Source of the DNA: Candidatus Flexifilum breve
GTDB lineage: Bacteria > Chloroflexota > Anaerolineae > Aggregatilineales > Phototrophicaceae
Direction: 5' to 3'
Length of the DNA stretch: 64,000 nt
NCBI GenBank assembly: GCA_016717205.1
Contig: JADKGC010000001.1
Span: 248,001 to 312,000, forward strand
In this document: piece after piece, positions 17,598 through 25,596 of the stretch
How positions within the stretch are numbered: position 1 is the first letter of the stretch
Layout: every line of letters starts with the position of its first letter
Translations under genes and position numbers: made by a program
Notes under the pieces: model-generated
The model's database searches: none
What the model was told of the DNA's origin: nothing
Seen by the model: only the letters and a program-made list of their open reading frames with translations

Positions 17598-18560
17598 CTA
17601 GTAATTGACGTACCACGTCTCGCTGCTGACCGGAGCCTTGTAGAAATCCGTCCACGGGCGACTGTACTGCTTCGCAATCGCGGCCAGTTTCTCGGCGCGC
17701 GGAACGGCCACATCCTTGAGGAACGCCGTGCGTTCCGCGGGTCCCATCTTCGTGACTTCTTTCCAGATCGCGCGGCCAGCCAACCAACCGCTCGCGCCCG
17801 CCGTCGATGCAATCTGCGCCTGTTCCGCGAACACGTCGAAGTCGACGCCCGCGCTCAACAGCACCCACGGCACGGTCGACACGGCGCTGATGGCCTTGCA
17901 GCCCGCTTCCCAACCTTTTTTGTCGGTGTCGAAGGCGGCGTCCATCGGGAACTCCAACTTGAGCACGTCCGGCTTGAGCTTGGCGAGGCGTTCCGCCGTG
18001 TCGCGCACCACCTGCGGGCGGTTGCGCGCAAATTCAGCGCTTTCCTTGGCGATGTTGGCGTCGAGGCTGTACGACATCGGTTCGAGGAACACGGGCAGAT
18101 CAACCTTATGCGCATCCGCAATCACCTGCGCGATGACGCCTTCGATCTCGTCGGCCAGCGCGCCGCTGTGCGGGTGGTAGTACGCCAGCAGCTTGATCGC
18201 CGACGCGCCCATCCGCTTGGTTTTGTCAAGCGTCCACTGGTCGTTGAAAATCAGCTTGCGATAAGTCGCATCGCCGCTGTAGCCGCTCTCTTCGTACGAC
18301 ATGAGCAGACCGCAGCCGCCGCGCATATCCATCGCCGCGCTCAAGCCATACTGGTTGTCGAGCAGTACCGCGCTTGTCTTCTGCGTCAGCGTGACCACTA
18401 CTTCACGCTTGATCGCGACCGCGTCATCGTAACTCGTATCGGCGGGGAGCATCTTGCGGTAGCTGCCGCGCTGATCAAAGGCGAGGATGGTGAAAATATT
18501 GTCTTCGGTACTGGTCATCTTCAGGCCGCGCCAGCGACCGGGAGTGAGGGAAGTTGCCAT
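17598..18560 (-). CDS. Class I aldolase, LacD-like (tagatose-1,6-bisphosphate aldolase family)
   Basis: A 320-residue TIM-barrel aldolase, close to the LacD length. It has the early segment FTILAFDQRGSYRKML, the Glu-containing strand VFLEPMSY, and the Schiff-base lysine strand DVLKLEFPMD. LacD enzymes split tagatose or fructose 1,6-bisphosphate to dihydroxyacetone phosphate and glyceraldehyde 3-phosphate; the related YihT splits a sulfofructose phosphate. ATG 18560 lies 4 bases after the stop of the upstream PfkB kinase, so kinase and aldolase are coupled; longer starts run back into that gene. It is last in the order binding protein, permease, ATPase, kinase, aldolase. The exact sugar is not determined. 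Confidence 0.9.
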   Translation of the reverse strand: MATSLTPGRWRGLKMTSTEDNIFTILAFDQRGSYRKMLPADTSYDDAVAIKREVVVTLTQKTSAVLLDNQYGLSAAMDMRGGCGLLMSYEESGYSGDATYRKLIFNDQWTLDKTKRMGASAIKLLAYYHPHSGALADEIEGVIAQVIADAHKVDLPVFLEPMSYSLDANIAKESAEFARNRPQVVRDTAERLAKLKPDVLKLEFPMDAAFDTDKKGWEAGCKAISAVSTVPWVLLSAGVDFDVFAEQAQIASTAGASGWLAGRAIWKEVTKMGPAERTAFLKDVAVPRAEKLAAIAKQYSRPWTDFYKAPVSSETWYVNY

Positions 18561-18564
18561 CGAT

Positions 18565-19551
18565 TTAGAGCCTTTCTTGAGCCGTCTCGATAAATGCCTG
18601 AACTTGTGCCGCCGATGCCGCCCCGGCCATCGGGCCGCGCTGCGTGACGGCGAGCGCTCCACACGCGTTCGCCCAGCGCGCCGCGTCGATAGGTGACTTG
18701 CCGCGCAGCCATTCCGCGAGGAAGCCCGCGTCAAAACAGTCGCCCGCGCCAGTTGGATCGATTTCTGCCACTGCGAATCCGGGCACGTCGGTGTGCCCTG
18801 CCGGTGTGTAAACGGTGCAGCCGTGTTCACCGCGCGTGATGATCACCACGCCGTCCGGCTTGCCCACCAATAGTTTACCAGCCGCCGCCGCAACCGTCGA
18901 TTCCCCGGTCAGCAGTGCAGCTTCTTCCGCGGTTGGCATAATCACATCCGCGGCAGCCGCGAACGGCGCAAACGCGATCTTCGCCTGCGCCGGCGCGATC
19001 AACTGCGGGCGCAGGTTCGGGTCAAAGCTGATCTTTGCACCCTGCGCCTGGGCCAGTTCAAGCATGCGTGTGCCGAGCACCAGCGCGTCGGCGTGCATCG
19101 ACAGCGATGAGCCCATAATATGCAGGCACTTCAACCCGCTGAACAAGTTTTGTACGGCAGGTTGATCGAGCAGGGCGGGCGACAACTGCCCGGCGGCGGC
19201 GTGGCGCAAGTGGAACACGAAATCGCGCGATCCGTCGCTGCTGTAGGCCACGAACGCGCAGCCCGTGGTGTAGCTCGGCAGCGCAATCACCGCCGAGGTA
19301 TCGACGCCATCCGCTTCGAGTTGATCGACGAGATTGCGCCCGAACGCATCGATCCGACCATCGGCCTGCGCGCCAACACAGCCCAATGCGCCCACGCGCA
19401 TCCCTAACCGCGCCGCCTGCACCGCAAAGATGAACGGCGCGCCGCTGGGGTACGGCCCGGTGAATTCTCCCGGTGTATCCAGCGGCACATCCAGCGCCGT
19501 CCGCATGATTTCGACCAGCGCTTCGCCAAACGTGAGCAGTTCCAGAGCCAT
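18565..19551 (-). CDS. PfkB-family sugar kinase
   Basis: A 328-residue ribokinase-fold kinase. The C-terminal signature DPTGAGDCFDAGFL contains the catalytic Asp, and the N-terminal GEALVEIM and GGP-like PSGAPFIFAVQAARLG regions fit sugar or sugar-phosphate kinases such as fructokinase or 2-keto-3-deoxygluconate kinase. It is encoded 4 bases after the ABC ATPase and 4 bases before the LacD-like aldolase. The likely role is to phosphorylate the imported sugar, or its 6-phosphate, before aldol cleavage. The PfkA-like gene on the opposite strand could supply the second phosphate (inference). Confidence 0.9.
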   Translation of the reverse strand: MALELLTFGEALVEIMRTALDVPLDTPGEFTGPYPSGAPFIFAVQAARLGMRVGALGCVGAQADGRIDAFGRNLVDQLEADGVDTSAVIALPSYTTGCAFVAYSSDGSRDFVFHLRHAAAGQLSPALLDQPAVQNLFSGLKCLHIMGSSLSMHADALVLGTRMLELAQAQGAKISFDPNLRPQLIAPAQAKIAFAPFAAAADVIMPTAEEAALLTGESTVAAAAGKLLVGKPDGVVIITRGEHGCTVYTPAGHTDVPGFAVAEIDPTGAGDCFDAGFLAEWLRGKSPIDAARWANACGALAVTQRGPMAGAASAAQVQAFIETAQERL

Positions 19552-19555
19552 AGCG

Positions 19556-20311
19556 TTACGCGCTCAATTCCCCCGCGCCGACAATGTGCTTGACGAGGAT
19601 TTCCGCGTCAAACTGGCCCTGCGGCAGGTTGGCGGCGACGCGCCCGCGCCGCATCACCACGCAGCGATCCGCGACTTCCAGCACATCGGTCATCGTATGG
19701 CTGATCAGAATCACGGGGATGCCTTGATCGCGCAGCGAGCGCACCAGCGCCAACACTTTACGCTGCTCCGGCACGCCGAGCGCCGCCGTCGGCTCGTCCA
19801 TAATGACCAGCTTGGCGTTCCAGTAGATCGCGCGGGCGATGGCGACGGCCTGCCGCTGACCACCGGACAGGTTCACCAGGCGCTGCTTGAGCGACGGAAT
19901 GTGAATATCCAGCCGATCCAGCACCTTCGACGCTTCCTGCCGCATGTACTCGTCATCGGTCACGCGGATGAAGCCGAGGACTTTGCGCTTCTTCTCTTTG
20001 CCGAGGAACACATTTGCGCCCACATCAAGGTTTTCCGCGAGCGCGAGATCCTGATAGATCGTCTCGATGCCTGCGTCGCGGATGGACGACGGCGAATGCC
20101 CGGTGATCTCGTGCCCGTTGAAGGTGATCTGCCCACCTTCGGGGCGGTATACGCCGGAGATGCACTTGATCAGCGTGGATTTGCCCGCGCCGTTATCGCC
20201 GAGCAGCGCGACGACTTCGCCGCGCGCCACCTGAAAGTCGACGCCCTTGAGCGCGACCAAACCGCCAAAGTGTTTATGAACGCTCTGCGCGTTCAGAATG
20301 ATCTCAGCCAT
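19556..20311 (-). CDS. Sugar ABC transporter ATP-binding protein (single-domain, FrcA-like)
   Basis: A 251-residue ATPase with one nucleotide-binding domain: Walker A GDNGAGKST, Q-loop YQDLAL, signature LSGGQRQ, Walker B LVIMDEPTAALG and H-loop ILISHTM. RbsA-type partners of such permeases usually carry two ATPase domains; this one has the compact FrcA layout. It overlaps the permease gene by 8 bases, so the two are translationally coupled. It energises uptake of the ligand captured by the tandem binding protein encoded upstream. Confidence 0.95.
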   Translation of the reverse strand: MAEIILNAQSVHKHFGGLVALKGVDFQVARGEVVALLGDNGAGKSTLIKCISGVYRPEGGQITFNGHEITGHSPSSIRDAGIETIYQDLALAENLDVGANVFLGKEKKRKVLGFIRVTDDEYMRQEASKVLDRLDIHIPSLKQRLVNLSGGQRQAVAIARAIYWNAKLVIMDEPTAALGVPEQRKVLALVRSLRDQGIPVILISHTMTDVLEVADRCVVMRRGRVAANLPQGQFDAEILVKHIVGAGELSA

Positions 20312-21419
20312 TGGTAGTCCGCAGCCTTTCCAGCGCCGCCTGAGCCTGATTCACCAACACCGCGATGATAATGACCACACCGACGACGATGAACTGCCAG
20401 ATCGAGTCGACGTTGAGGATGACCAACCCGGTTTGCAGCACGCCGATGATGACCGCGCCGATCACCGCGCCGCTGATCTTGCCCTCACCGCCAAACAGGC
20501 TCGTGCCACCAATCACGACCGCAGCGACCGATTGCAGCAGCGCGGCTTCGCCCGCCTGCGGCGCGCCCGCCGTAAAGCGGAAACTGTGCAGCACGCCCGC
20601 GATGCCCGCCGTAAAGGCCGACAGGACGTAAATCCAGAGCAGATGATTTTTCACGTTGATGCCCGCGCGCGTCGCCGCGTCCGGGTTACCGCCGATGGCG
20701 TAGGTGTGCCGCCCGAACTGCGTCCGCCCGAGGATGAAGGCGAACACCACCACCACGACCGCGGTGACGATCACCGGGTATGGGAGCAGTGACGCGACTC
20801 CACGGATAACCTGGGGTGGTAAGTTATCGGGTCGCGCAAACCAGACTAAGCCTTGATCCGGCACATAGTAGAGCAAGCTGCCGTTGCCGAGCGCGCGCAG
20901 CACTTCGCGCAGCCCTTCGGGCAGGTTGCCGACCACCTGCTGACCATCCGTGAGCAGAAAAGCCGCGCCGCGCACGATGCCATACATGCCGAGCGTGGCG
21001 ATGAACGCCGGGACTTTCACGCGGGCGATCAGAATGCCGTTGATGATGCCGGGGATGAGCGATACGAGCAGCGCTAAACTCACGCCGATCAGCATGGCCG
21101 TGCCGATATCCGTCCCGCCGTTGACGAGGTCGCGCATGGTGCGCGCGGACACGACCGACGCGAGGCCGACCGTCCAACCAATGCTCAGGTCAATGCCGGA
21201 GGTGATAACCACGTAGGTTTGACCGATGGCCATCAGCGCGACCAGCGTGCTGGTGACCAGAATATTCGAAAAGTTATTAACGCTAAAGAAACCGGGGCCG
21301 GTGGCCGAAAAGAACAGTACCATTGCCAGCAAAAAGAAATAAGCCCACCCCTTCGCGAGAATGTCGAGGAGACGATCGCGCGTATTCAGGGCAGATTTTG
21401 ACGCGGTGGCTGTTGCCAT
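20304..21419 (-). CDS. Sugar ABC transporter permease (RbsC/FrcC family)
   Basis: A 371-residue membrane protein with about nine or ten helices. It contains the family hallmark GIDLSIGWTVGLASVV and the conserved C-terminal region GGTSLFGGEGKISGAVIGA. It lies between the tandem binding-protein gene and the ATPase gene. A strong stem-loop in the 170-base gap upstream probably sets a lower permease level than that of the binding protein. Only one permease gene is present, so the transporter would be a homodimer in the membrane even though its receptor has two lobed units. Confidence 0.94.
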   Translation of the reverse strand: MATATASKSALNTRDRLLDILAKGWAYFFLLAMVLFFSATGPGFFSVNNFSNILVTSTLVALMAIGQTYVVITSGIDLSIGWTVGLASVVSARTMRDLVNGGTDIGTAMLIGVSLALLVSLIPGIINGILIARVKVPAFIATLGMYGIVRGAAFLLTDGQQVVGNLPEGLREVLRALGNGSLLYYVPDQGLVWFARPDNLPPQVIRGVASLLPYPVIVTAVVVVVFAFILGRTQFGRHTYAIGGNPDAATRAGINVKNHLLWIYVLSAFTAGIAGVLHSFRFTAGAPQAGEAALLQSVAAVVIGGTSLFGGEGKISGAVIGAVIIGVLQTGLVILNVDSIWQFIVVGVVIIIAVLVNQAQAALERLRTTNG

Positions 21420-21539
21420 GAGTGGTTATCCTGCCTCATAAATTTGAACCATTCAATTTGATACCCCTTTGGCAACGCACAGGTCACTCGACTGACGGCG
21501 TTTGGAGAGGTTGATATAGAGGATAGCGCATTTTACCGA

Positions 21540-21567
21540 GCGCGGGCGCTCTCAGGAACGCCCGCGC
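21540..21567 (-). terminator. Intercistronic stem-loop after the tandem binding-protein gene
   Basis: GCGCGGGCG (21540-21548) pairs with CGCCCGCGC (21559-21567) across a 10-base loop. It lies between the binding-protein stop (21591) and the permease start (21419) and has no T-tract. It probably protects the upstream mRNA or partly terminates. Confidence 0.55.
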
Positions 21568-21590
21568 CGGGTTAAACTCTCAGATCCGCG

Positions 21591-23492
21591 TTAGTTGCCG
21601 CTGTAAATGAAGCGGGCGTTCGCGGGATCGTCCACGTTTTCCGACGTGAACACGAAGTAACCGGTGGGAACGCGTTCCGGCATCGACGTGACGCCGCGCG
21701 CATTCGCCATCTGACCGATCACGCCGAGGTAGCCCATATCCGCGGGCTTCTGGGCAATGACGAGCGAGACCGTACCATCACGCAGGTAGCCGATGTTCTC
21801 TTCCGAGGCATCGAACAGCGCGACTTGCACCGCGCCCGCCAGACCCGCGTTCTGGATCGCCGCGCCTGCGCCCAACGCGCCGAACGTGTTCGTCGCGAAC
21901 ACGCCGGTGATGTCGGCATTCGCCTGCAGGACGGCGGCAGTCTGCTGCTGCGCCGTGTCGGCGCTGTTGTCGTTGTAGTCAATGCGCACGACTTCGAGAC
22001 CACGGTCGGCAGCGGCCTGTTCGCAGCCGTCTTCACGCTGGTCGGTGGTGCTGATGCCCGGGCGCACGTTCTGGATGTAAATCTTCGCGCCTTCGCCCAA
22101 CGCGTCCGCCAGCGCGGAGCAAGCGATGTAGCCGCCCTGCGTGTTGTCGGAGCCGATATAGCTCAGCGGGAAGGTGACTTCGCCATCAAGGTAGTTGCCA
22201 TCGCCGATGAACGTGTCGACGGTGATGACCGGGATACCCGCATCGAAGGCTTCCTGCAGCACGGGGATCGACTGCGCGCGGTCGTTCGGCGCGGTCACGA
22301 GGGCGTTGATGTCGCCACGAGCGACCAGCGCTTCGATAATCGGCGCCGACACAGTCACGTCAAAGCGTTCCGGGTCCTGCTGGATGACGGTGATGCCATA
22401 GCGAGCGGCCGCCGCATTGACGCCGCGCGACATGGTGATATAGAACGGATCCGGGTTCACGCCGGGGACGAACGCCAGATTGAAGCTGCTGTCGAAACGC
22501 GGCTGCGCTTCGGCGGTGGCGCTGCTGTAGATGAAGCGGGCATTCGCCGGATCATCGACGTTTTCCGCCGTGAAGACGAAGTAGCCAGTGGGGACGCGCT
22601 TCGGCAGGCTCTGGAAGCCGTCGAGGTACGCGGTCGCCAGTGCGACGCCGAGGTAACCCATGTCCGAAGGCTTCTGGGCGATGACCAGCGAGACCGTACC
22701 ATCGCGCAGGTAGCCGATGTTCTCTTCCGAGGCGTCGAACAGCGCGACTTGCACCGCGCCCGCCAACCCGGCGTTCTCAATGGCCGAACCAGCACCCAAC
22801 GCGCCGAACGTGTTCGTCGCGAAGATCCCGGTGATGTCCGGGTTCGCTTGCAGGACAGCGGACGTCTGCTGCTGTGCCGTGTCGGCGCTGTTGTCGTTGT
22901 AGTCGATGCGCACGACTTCGAGACCACGGTCAGCGGCGGCGGCTTCGCAGCCATCTTCACGCTGATCGGTGGTGCTGATGCCCGGGCGCACGTTCTGGAT
23001 ATAGATCTTCGCGCCTTCACCCAACGCATCGGCCAGCGCGGTACAGGCGATGTAACCGCCCTGCGTGTTGTCGGAGCCGATGTAGCTCAGCGGGAAAGTG
23101 ACTTCGCCGTCGGCGTAGTTGCCGTCGCCGATGAAGGTGTCAACGGTGATGACCGGGATACCGGCGTCGTAGGCTTCCTGCAGCACCGGAATCGACTGCG
23201 CGCGGTCGTTCGGCGCGGTCACGAGCGCGTCAATGTCGCCACGGGCGATCAACGCTTCGATGATCGGCGCCGACACGGTCACGTCAAAGCGTTCCGGGTC
23301 CTGCTGGATGATGGTGACGCCGAGGTCGCTGGCCGCCTGGTTCACGCCCGAAGCCATCGTGATATAGAACGGATCGGGGTTCACGCCGGGAACGAAGGCG
23401 ATAGTATAATTCGAATCATCCTGCGCGTTGACCATCGGTACGACCGACAGAATCAACAGCGCGAGGAAAATGATCGCAAACTTCTTGCTCAT
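21591..23492 (-). CDS. Tandem-duplicated sugar-binding protein (two fused Peripla_BP_4 units)
   Basis: A 633-residue secreted receptor, twice the usual size. A signal peptide (1-24, ending VNAQD) is followed by two nearly identical binding domains. Both begin with AFVPGVNPDPFYITM and both run to ENVDDPANARFIYS, with a period of 308 residues (924 bases). By eye they are close to 90% identical; most differences lie in the first helix and in one short block near the end of each unit. A short linker (ATAEAQPRFDSS) joins them. GAGGAG lies 9 bases before ATG 23492; an upstream in-frame start at 23516 is less likely. The gene heads an ABC sugar transporter operon with a PfkB kinase and a LacD-like aldolase. 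Confidence 0.93.
   Translation of the reverse strand: MSKKFAIIFLALLILSVVPMVNAQDDSNYTIAFVPGVNPDPFYITMASGVNQAASDLGVTIIQQDPERFDVTVSAPIIEALIARGDIDALVTAPNDRAQSIPVLQEAYDAGIPVITVDTFIGDGNYADGEVTFPLSYIGSDNTQGGYIACTALADALGEGAKIYIQNVRPGISTTDQREDGCEAAAADRGLEVVRIDYNDNSADTAQQQTSAVLQANPDITGIFATNTFGALGAGSAIENAGLAGAVQVALFDASEENIGYLRDGTVSLVIAQKPSDMGYLGVALATAYLDGFQSLPKRVPTGYFVFTAENVDDPANARFIYSSATAEAQPRFDSSFNLAFVPGVNPDPFYITMSRGVNAAAARYGITVIQQDPERFDVTVSAPIIEALVARGDINALVTAPNDRAQSIPVLQEAFDAGIPVITVDTFIGDGNYLDGEVTFPLSYIGSDNTQGGYIACSALADALGEGAKIYIQNVRPGISTTDQREDGCEQAAADRGLEVVRIDYNDNSADTAQQQTAAVLQANADITGVFATNTFGALGAGAAIQNAGLAGAVQVALFDASEENIGYLRDGTVSLVIAQKPADMGYLGVIGQMANARGVTSMPERVPTGYFVFTSENVDDPANARFIYSGN
21594..23408 (-). 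repeat. Internal 924-base direct repeat
   Basis: The coding DNA of the two units (about 22518-23408 and 21594-22484) aligns at a constant offset of 924 bases with long identical words. One example is the stretch around the ACACGTTGTCG-type codons for DNTQGGYIAC. High similarity at DNA level suggests a recent duplication or continuing gene conversion. Confidence 0.85.
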
Positions 23493-23538
23493 TGGGGTGT
23501 GCTCCTCATAACGCAATTTTCGAAACTAAGTGTTACAG

Positions 23539-23552
23539 AGTGAATCACTATA
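23539..23552. promoter_or_regulatory. Possible operator and -10 region of the sugar transporter operon
   Basis: AGTGAATCACT (23539-23549) is a perfect palindrome and overlaps a minus-strand TATAGT box (23552-23547). On the other side of the same gap TATAAT at 23615-23620 may serve the divergent PfkA-like gene. No good -35 boxes were found. Confidence 0.3.
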
Positions 23553-23682
23553 GCGACCAGTGACTTGGCCATCGGCTTATGGTAGTTTCTCCCATATGTA
23601 AACGATTTTATGATTATAATCCGATAGATCGGCAATACCAAATGATCCGCGCCCTGAGTAGTCAACCGCGAAAGAATCTCTC

Positions 23683-24648
23683 ATGAAGACCTTAGTTGTG
23701 GTGAGCGGTGGCGACGCCCCCGGCATCAACGCGTTTCTCTATCACTTATGCGAACAAGCCCACGCCGCTGGTGACACGCTGATCGGCGCTCTCGGCGGTT
23801 TCCGCGCCCTGCTGGACGAAGAGCTCGTCCCGCTGAATTCCGCGACCGTTGCGCCGTATATGGCAATCGGCGGCTCGTACCTGCCCTCCAGCCGTGACCC
23901 GGTGCTGAGTGAAGGGTCGAATCGGCAGGCGCTCGATAACGTGCTGATCAAGCACCACATCGACAATGTGCTGCTGTTCGGCGGCAACGGCAGCCTGCGC
24001 TACCTGCCCCCAATCCTGCAGGAGATCGGCGTCCCGTGTGTCGGCGTGCCGACCACCATCGACAACGATGTCGCGGGCACGGAGCGCACACTCGGCTTTG
24101 ACAGCGCGTGCCAGTACGCCTACCACGCCATCGACGGTGTGCGCGCCACCGGGCACGCGCTCGCCGGACGCTTCTTCACGCTGGAAACGCTCGGCGGGCA
24201 CACGGGCATGCTCGCGTTGGCGGTCGCCGAAGGCGCGGGCGCGGATGTCGTGCTCGTGCCGGAGTACCCCATTGACGATGAGCCGTACTTCGTCGAACGC
24301 CTGAAGGCCGCGCTCAAACGTAAAGGCCACGCCCTGCTCGTTTACACCGAATTCGTCCCGGACAAAGACGCCGTGCTGGCGTCGCTGGCGGGCAAAGTCG
24401 GCGCGCGGTTGCGCGAAACGCGCCTCGGTCACGCGCAGCGCGGCGGCGCACCGTCGCACAGTGATCGCGTGCTGGCGCGGGATTGGGCGCGGCTGGCCTA
24501 TCCGGCGCTGCAAGAGGGCGCGGCGGCGATTACGATCTGGAAGAACGGACGCCCCGCCCTGCATCACGGCCTGCTGGCGACCGACGTGACGCCGCTGCCC
24601 GACCGGACGCTCTACAACCAGATCAACGGGCTGGACGGGGAGCGTTAA
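23683..24648 (+). CDS. PfkA-family 6-phosphofructokinase-like sugar phosphate kinase
   Basis: A 321-residue protein of the PfkA fold. Seen: SGGDAPGINA at the N-terminus, GGNGS, PTTIDND with the catalytic Asp, LGGHTGML and LGHAQRGG. Compared with E. coli PfkA (known numbering), the Mg-binding Asp103 of GGDGS is Asn here. Position 104 is Gly (ATP type), and position 124 is Thr instead of Gly (ATP type) or Lys (pyrophosphate type). Donor and substrate preference are therefore uncertain; tagatose 6-phosphate or another ketose phosphate is possible. It is divergent from the sugar transporter operon and is followed, 3 bases later, by a ROK-family gene. Confidence 0.85.
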   Translation: MKTLVVVSGGDAPGINAFLYHLCEQAHAAGDTLIGALGGFRALLDEELVPLNSATVAPYMAIGGSYLPSSRDPVLSEGSNRQALDNVLIKHHIDNVLLFGGNGSLRYLPPILQEIGVPCVGVPTTIDNDVAGTERTLGFDSACQYAYHAIDGVRATGHALAGRFFTLETLGGHTGMLALAVAEGAGADVVLVPEYPIDDEPYFVERLKAALKRKGHALLVYTEFVPDKDAVLASLAGKVGARLRETRLGHAQRGGAPSHSDRVLARDWARLAYPALQEGAAAITIWKNGRPALHHGLLATDVTPLPDRTLYNQINGLDGER

Positions 24649-24651
24649 TCC

Positions 24652-25596
24652 GTGAACATCCTCGCGCTCGACTTTGGCGGCACGCGCATGCGCGCCGCAT
24701 GGTATACGTTCCATGACGGCGCACTCACGCAGCAAACACGCGTCGAAACCGCGACCCAGGCGACCGATCCGCGTGACACGGTCATCCAGCGGCTGATCAC
24801 GCTCGGTCGGCAGGTGATTCCAGCGGGCGCTGGGCCCGATGCGGTCGGCATCGCCGCGCCAGGCCCGCACGAGGCCGCGACGGGTGTCATTCACCATTCG
24901 TTCACCCTGCCCGGCTGGCACGCCGTCCCGCTCGGCGACATTCTGCGACAGGCGTTCGGCTGCCCCGTCTACATGCAGAATGATGGCAACCTCGGCGCGC
25001 TCGCCGAGTATCACAATGGCGCGGGTCGCGGCTGCAATCCGCTGCTCTACATGACCATCAGCACGGGCATCGGCGGCGGCGTGATCCTCAATGGGCAGTT
25101 GTTCACCGGCTGGAGCGGCCTTGCCGCCGAACCCGGTCACGTCATGGTGACCACGCCCGAAGGCGAGCGCGTCCGCCTCGAAGCGATTGCCAGCGGCACG
25201 GCCATCGGCGACCGCGCCCAGCGGCTGCTCGCGTCCACGATGGTCGAATCCACCTTGCGCGCTGTGCCCGTCATCGATGGCGCGGCGGTCGGCCACGCTG
25301 CGCAGCAGGGGGATGCCTTCGCATTGTCGGTCATCCGCACGGCGGGCGAATACCTCGGCCTGGGCATGGTCAGCCTGCTGCACCTCTTCAGCCCGGAAGC
25401 GATGGTCATCGGCGGGAGCGTCGCCAAACTCGGCGACCTGCTGTTCGAACCCGCCCGTGAAGTCATCAACACGCATATCCTCAACTCGCGCTTCATCCCG
25501 CCCAATCTCATCCGCCCCGCGCAGCACGGCGAAAACGTCTGCTTGATCGGCGCGGCGTGGTGGGTAGCCCAGAAATCAGGCCAAACGGCGCGCTGA
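24652..25596 (+). CDS. ROK-family sugar kinase-like protein
   Basis: A 314-residue protein of the ROK (glucokinase/repressor/ORF) family. There is no helix-turn-helix, so it is of the kinase type. It has the phosphate loop DFGGTRMR, the catalytic Asp in QNDGN, TISTGIGGG and the EPGHV segment with a conserved His. The usual zinc motif CxCGxxGCxE after that His is absent; the stretch reads TTPEGERVRLEAIASG. The start is GTG 24652 with GGGGAG upstream, 3 bases after the PfkA-like stop. Its last 21 bases overlap the end of a convergent PfkB gene. It probably phosphorylates a hexose feeding this locus. Confidence 0.85.
   Translation: MNILALDFGGTRMRAAWYTFHDGALTQQTRVETATQATDPRDTVIQRLITLGRQVIPAGAGPDAVGIAAPGPHEAATGVIHHSFTLPGWHAVPLGDILRQAFGCPVYMQNDGNLGALAEYHNGAGRGCNPLLYMTISTGIGGGVILNGQLFTGWSGLAAEPGHVMVTTPEGERVRLEAIASGTAIGDRAQRLLASTMVESTLRAVPVIDGAAVGHAAQQGDAFALSVIRTAGEYLGLGMVSLLHLFSPEAMVIGGSVAKLGDLLFEPAREVINTHILNSRFIPPNLIRPAQHGENVCLIGAAWWVAQKSGQTAR

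Noticed and set aside
21825..23543. A 572-codon open frame antisense to the tandem binding protein
   Set aside because: It repeats internally only because the real gene is duplicated; no ribosome site and no recognisable fold.
23746..25527. A 593-codon open frame antisense to the PfkA-like and ROK genes
   Set aside because: It spans two well-supported genes and their junction and is Arg/Ala-rich without motifs.
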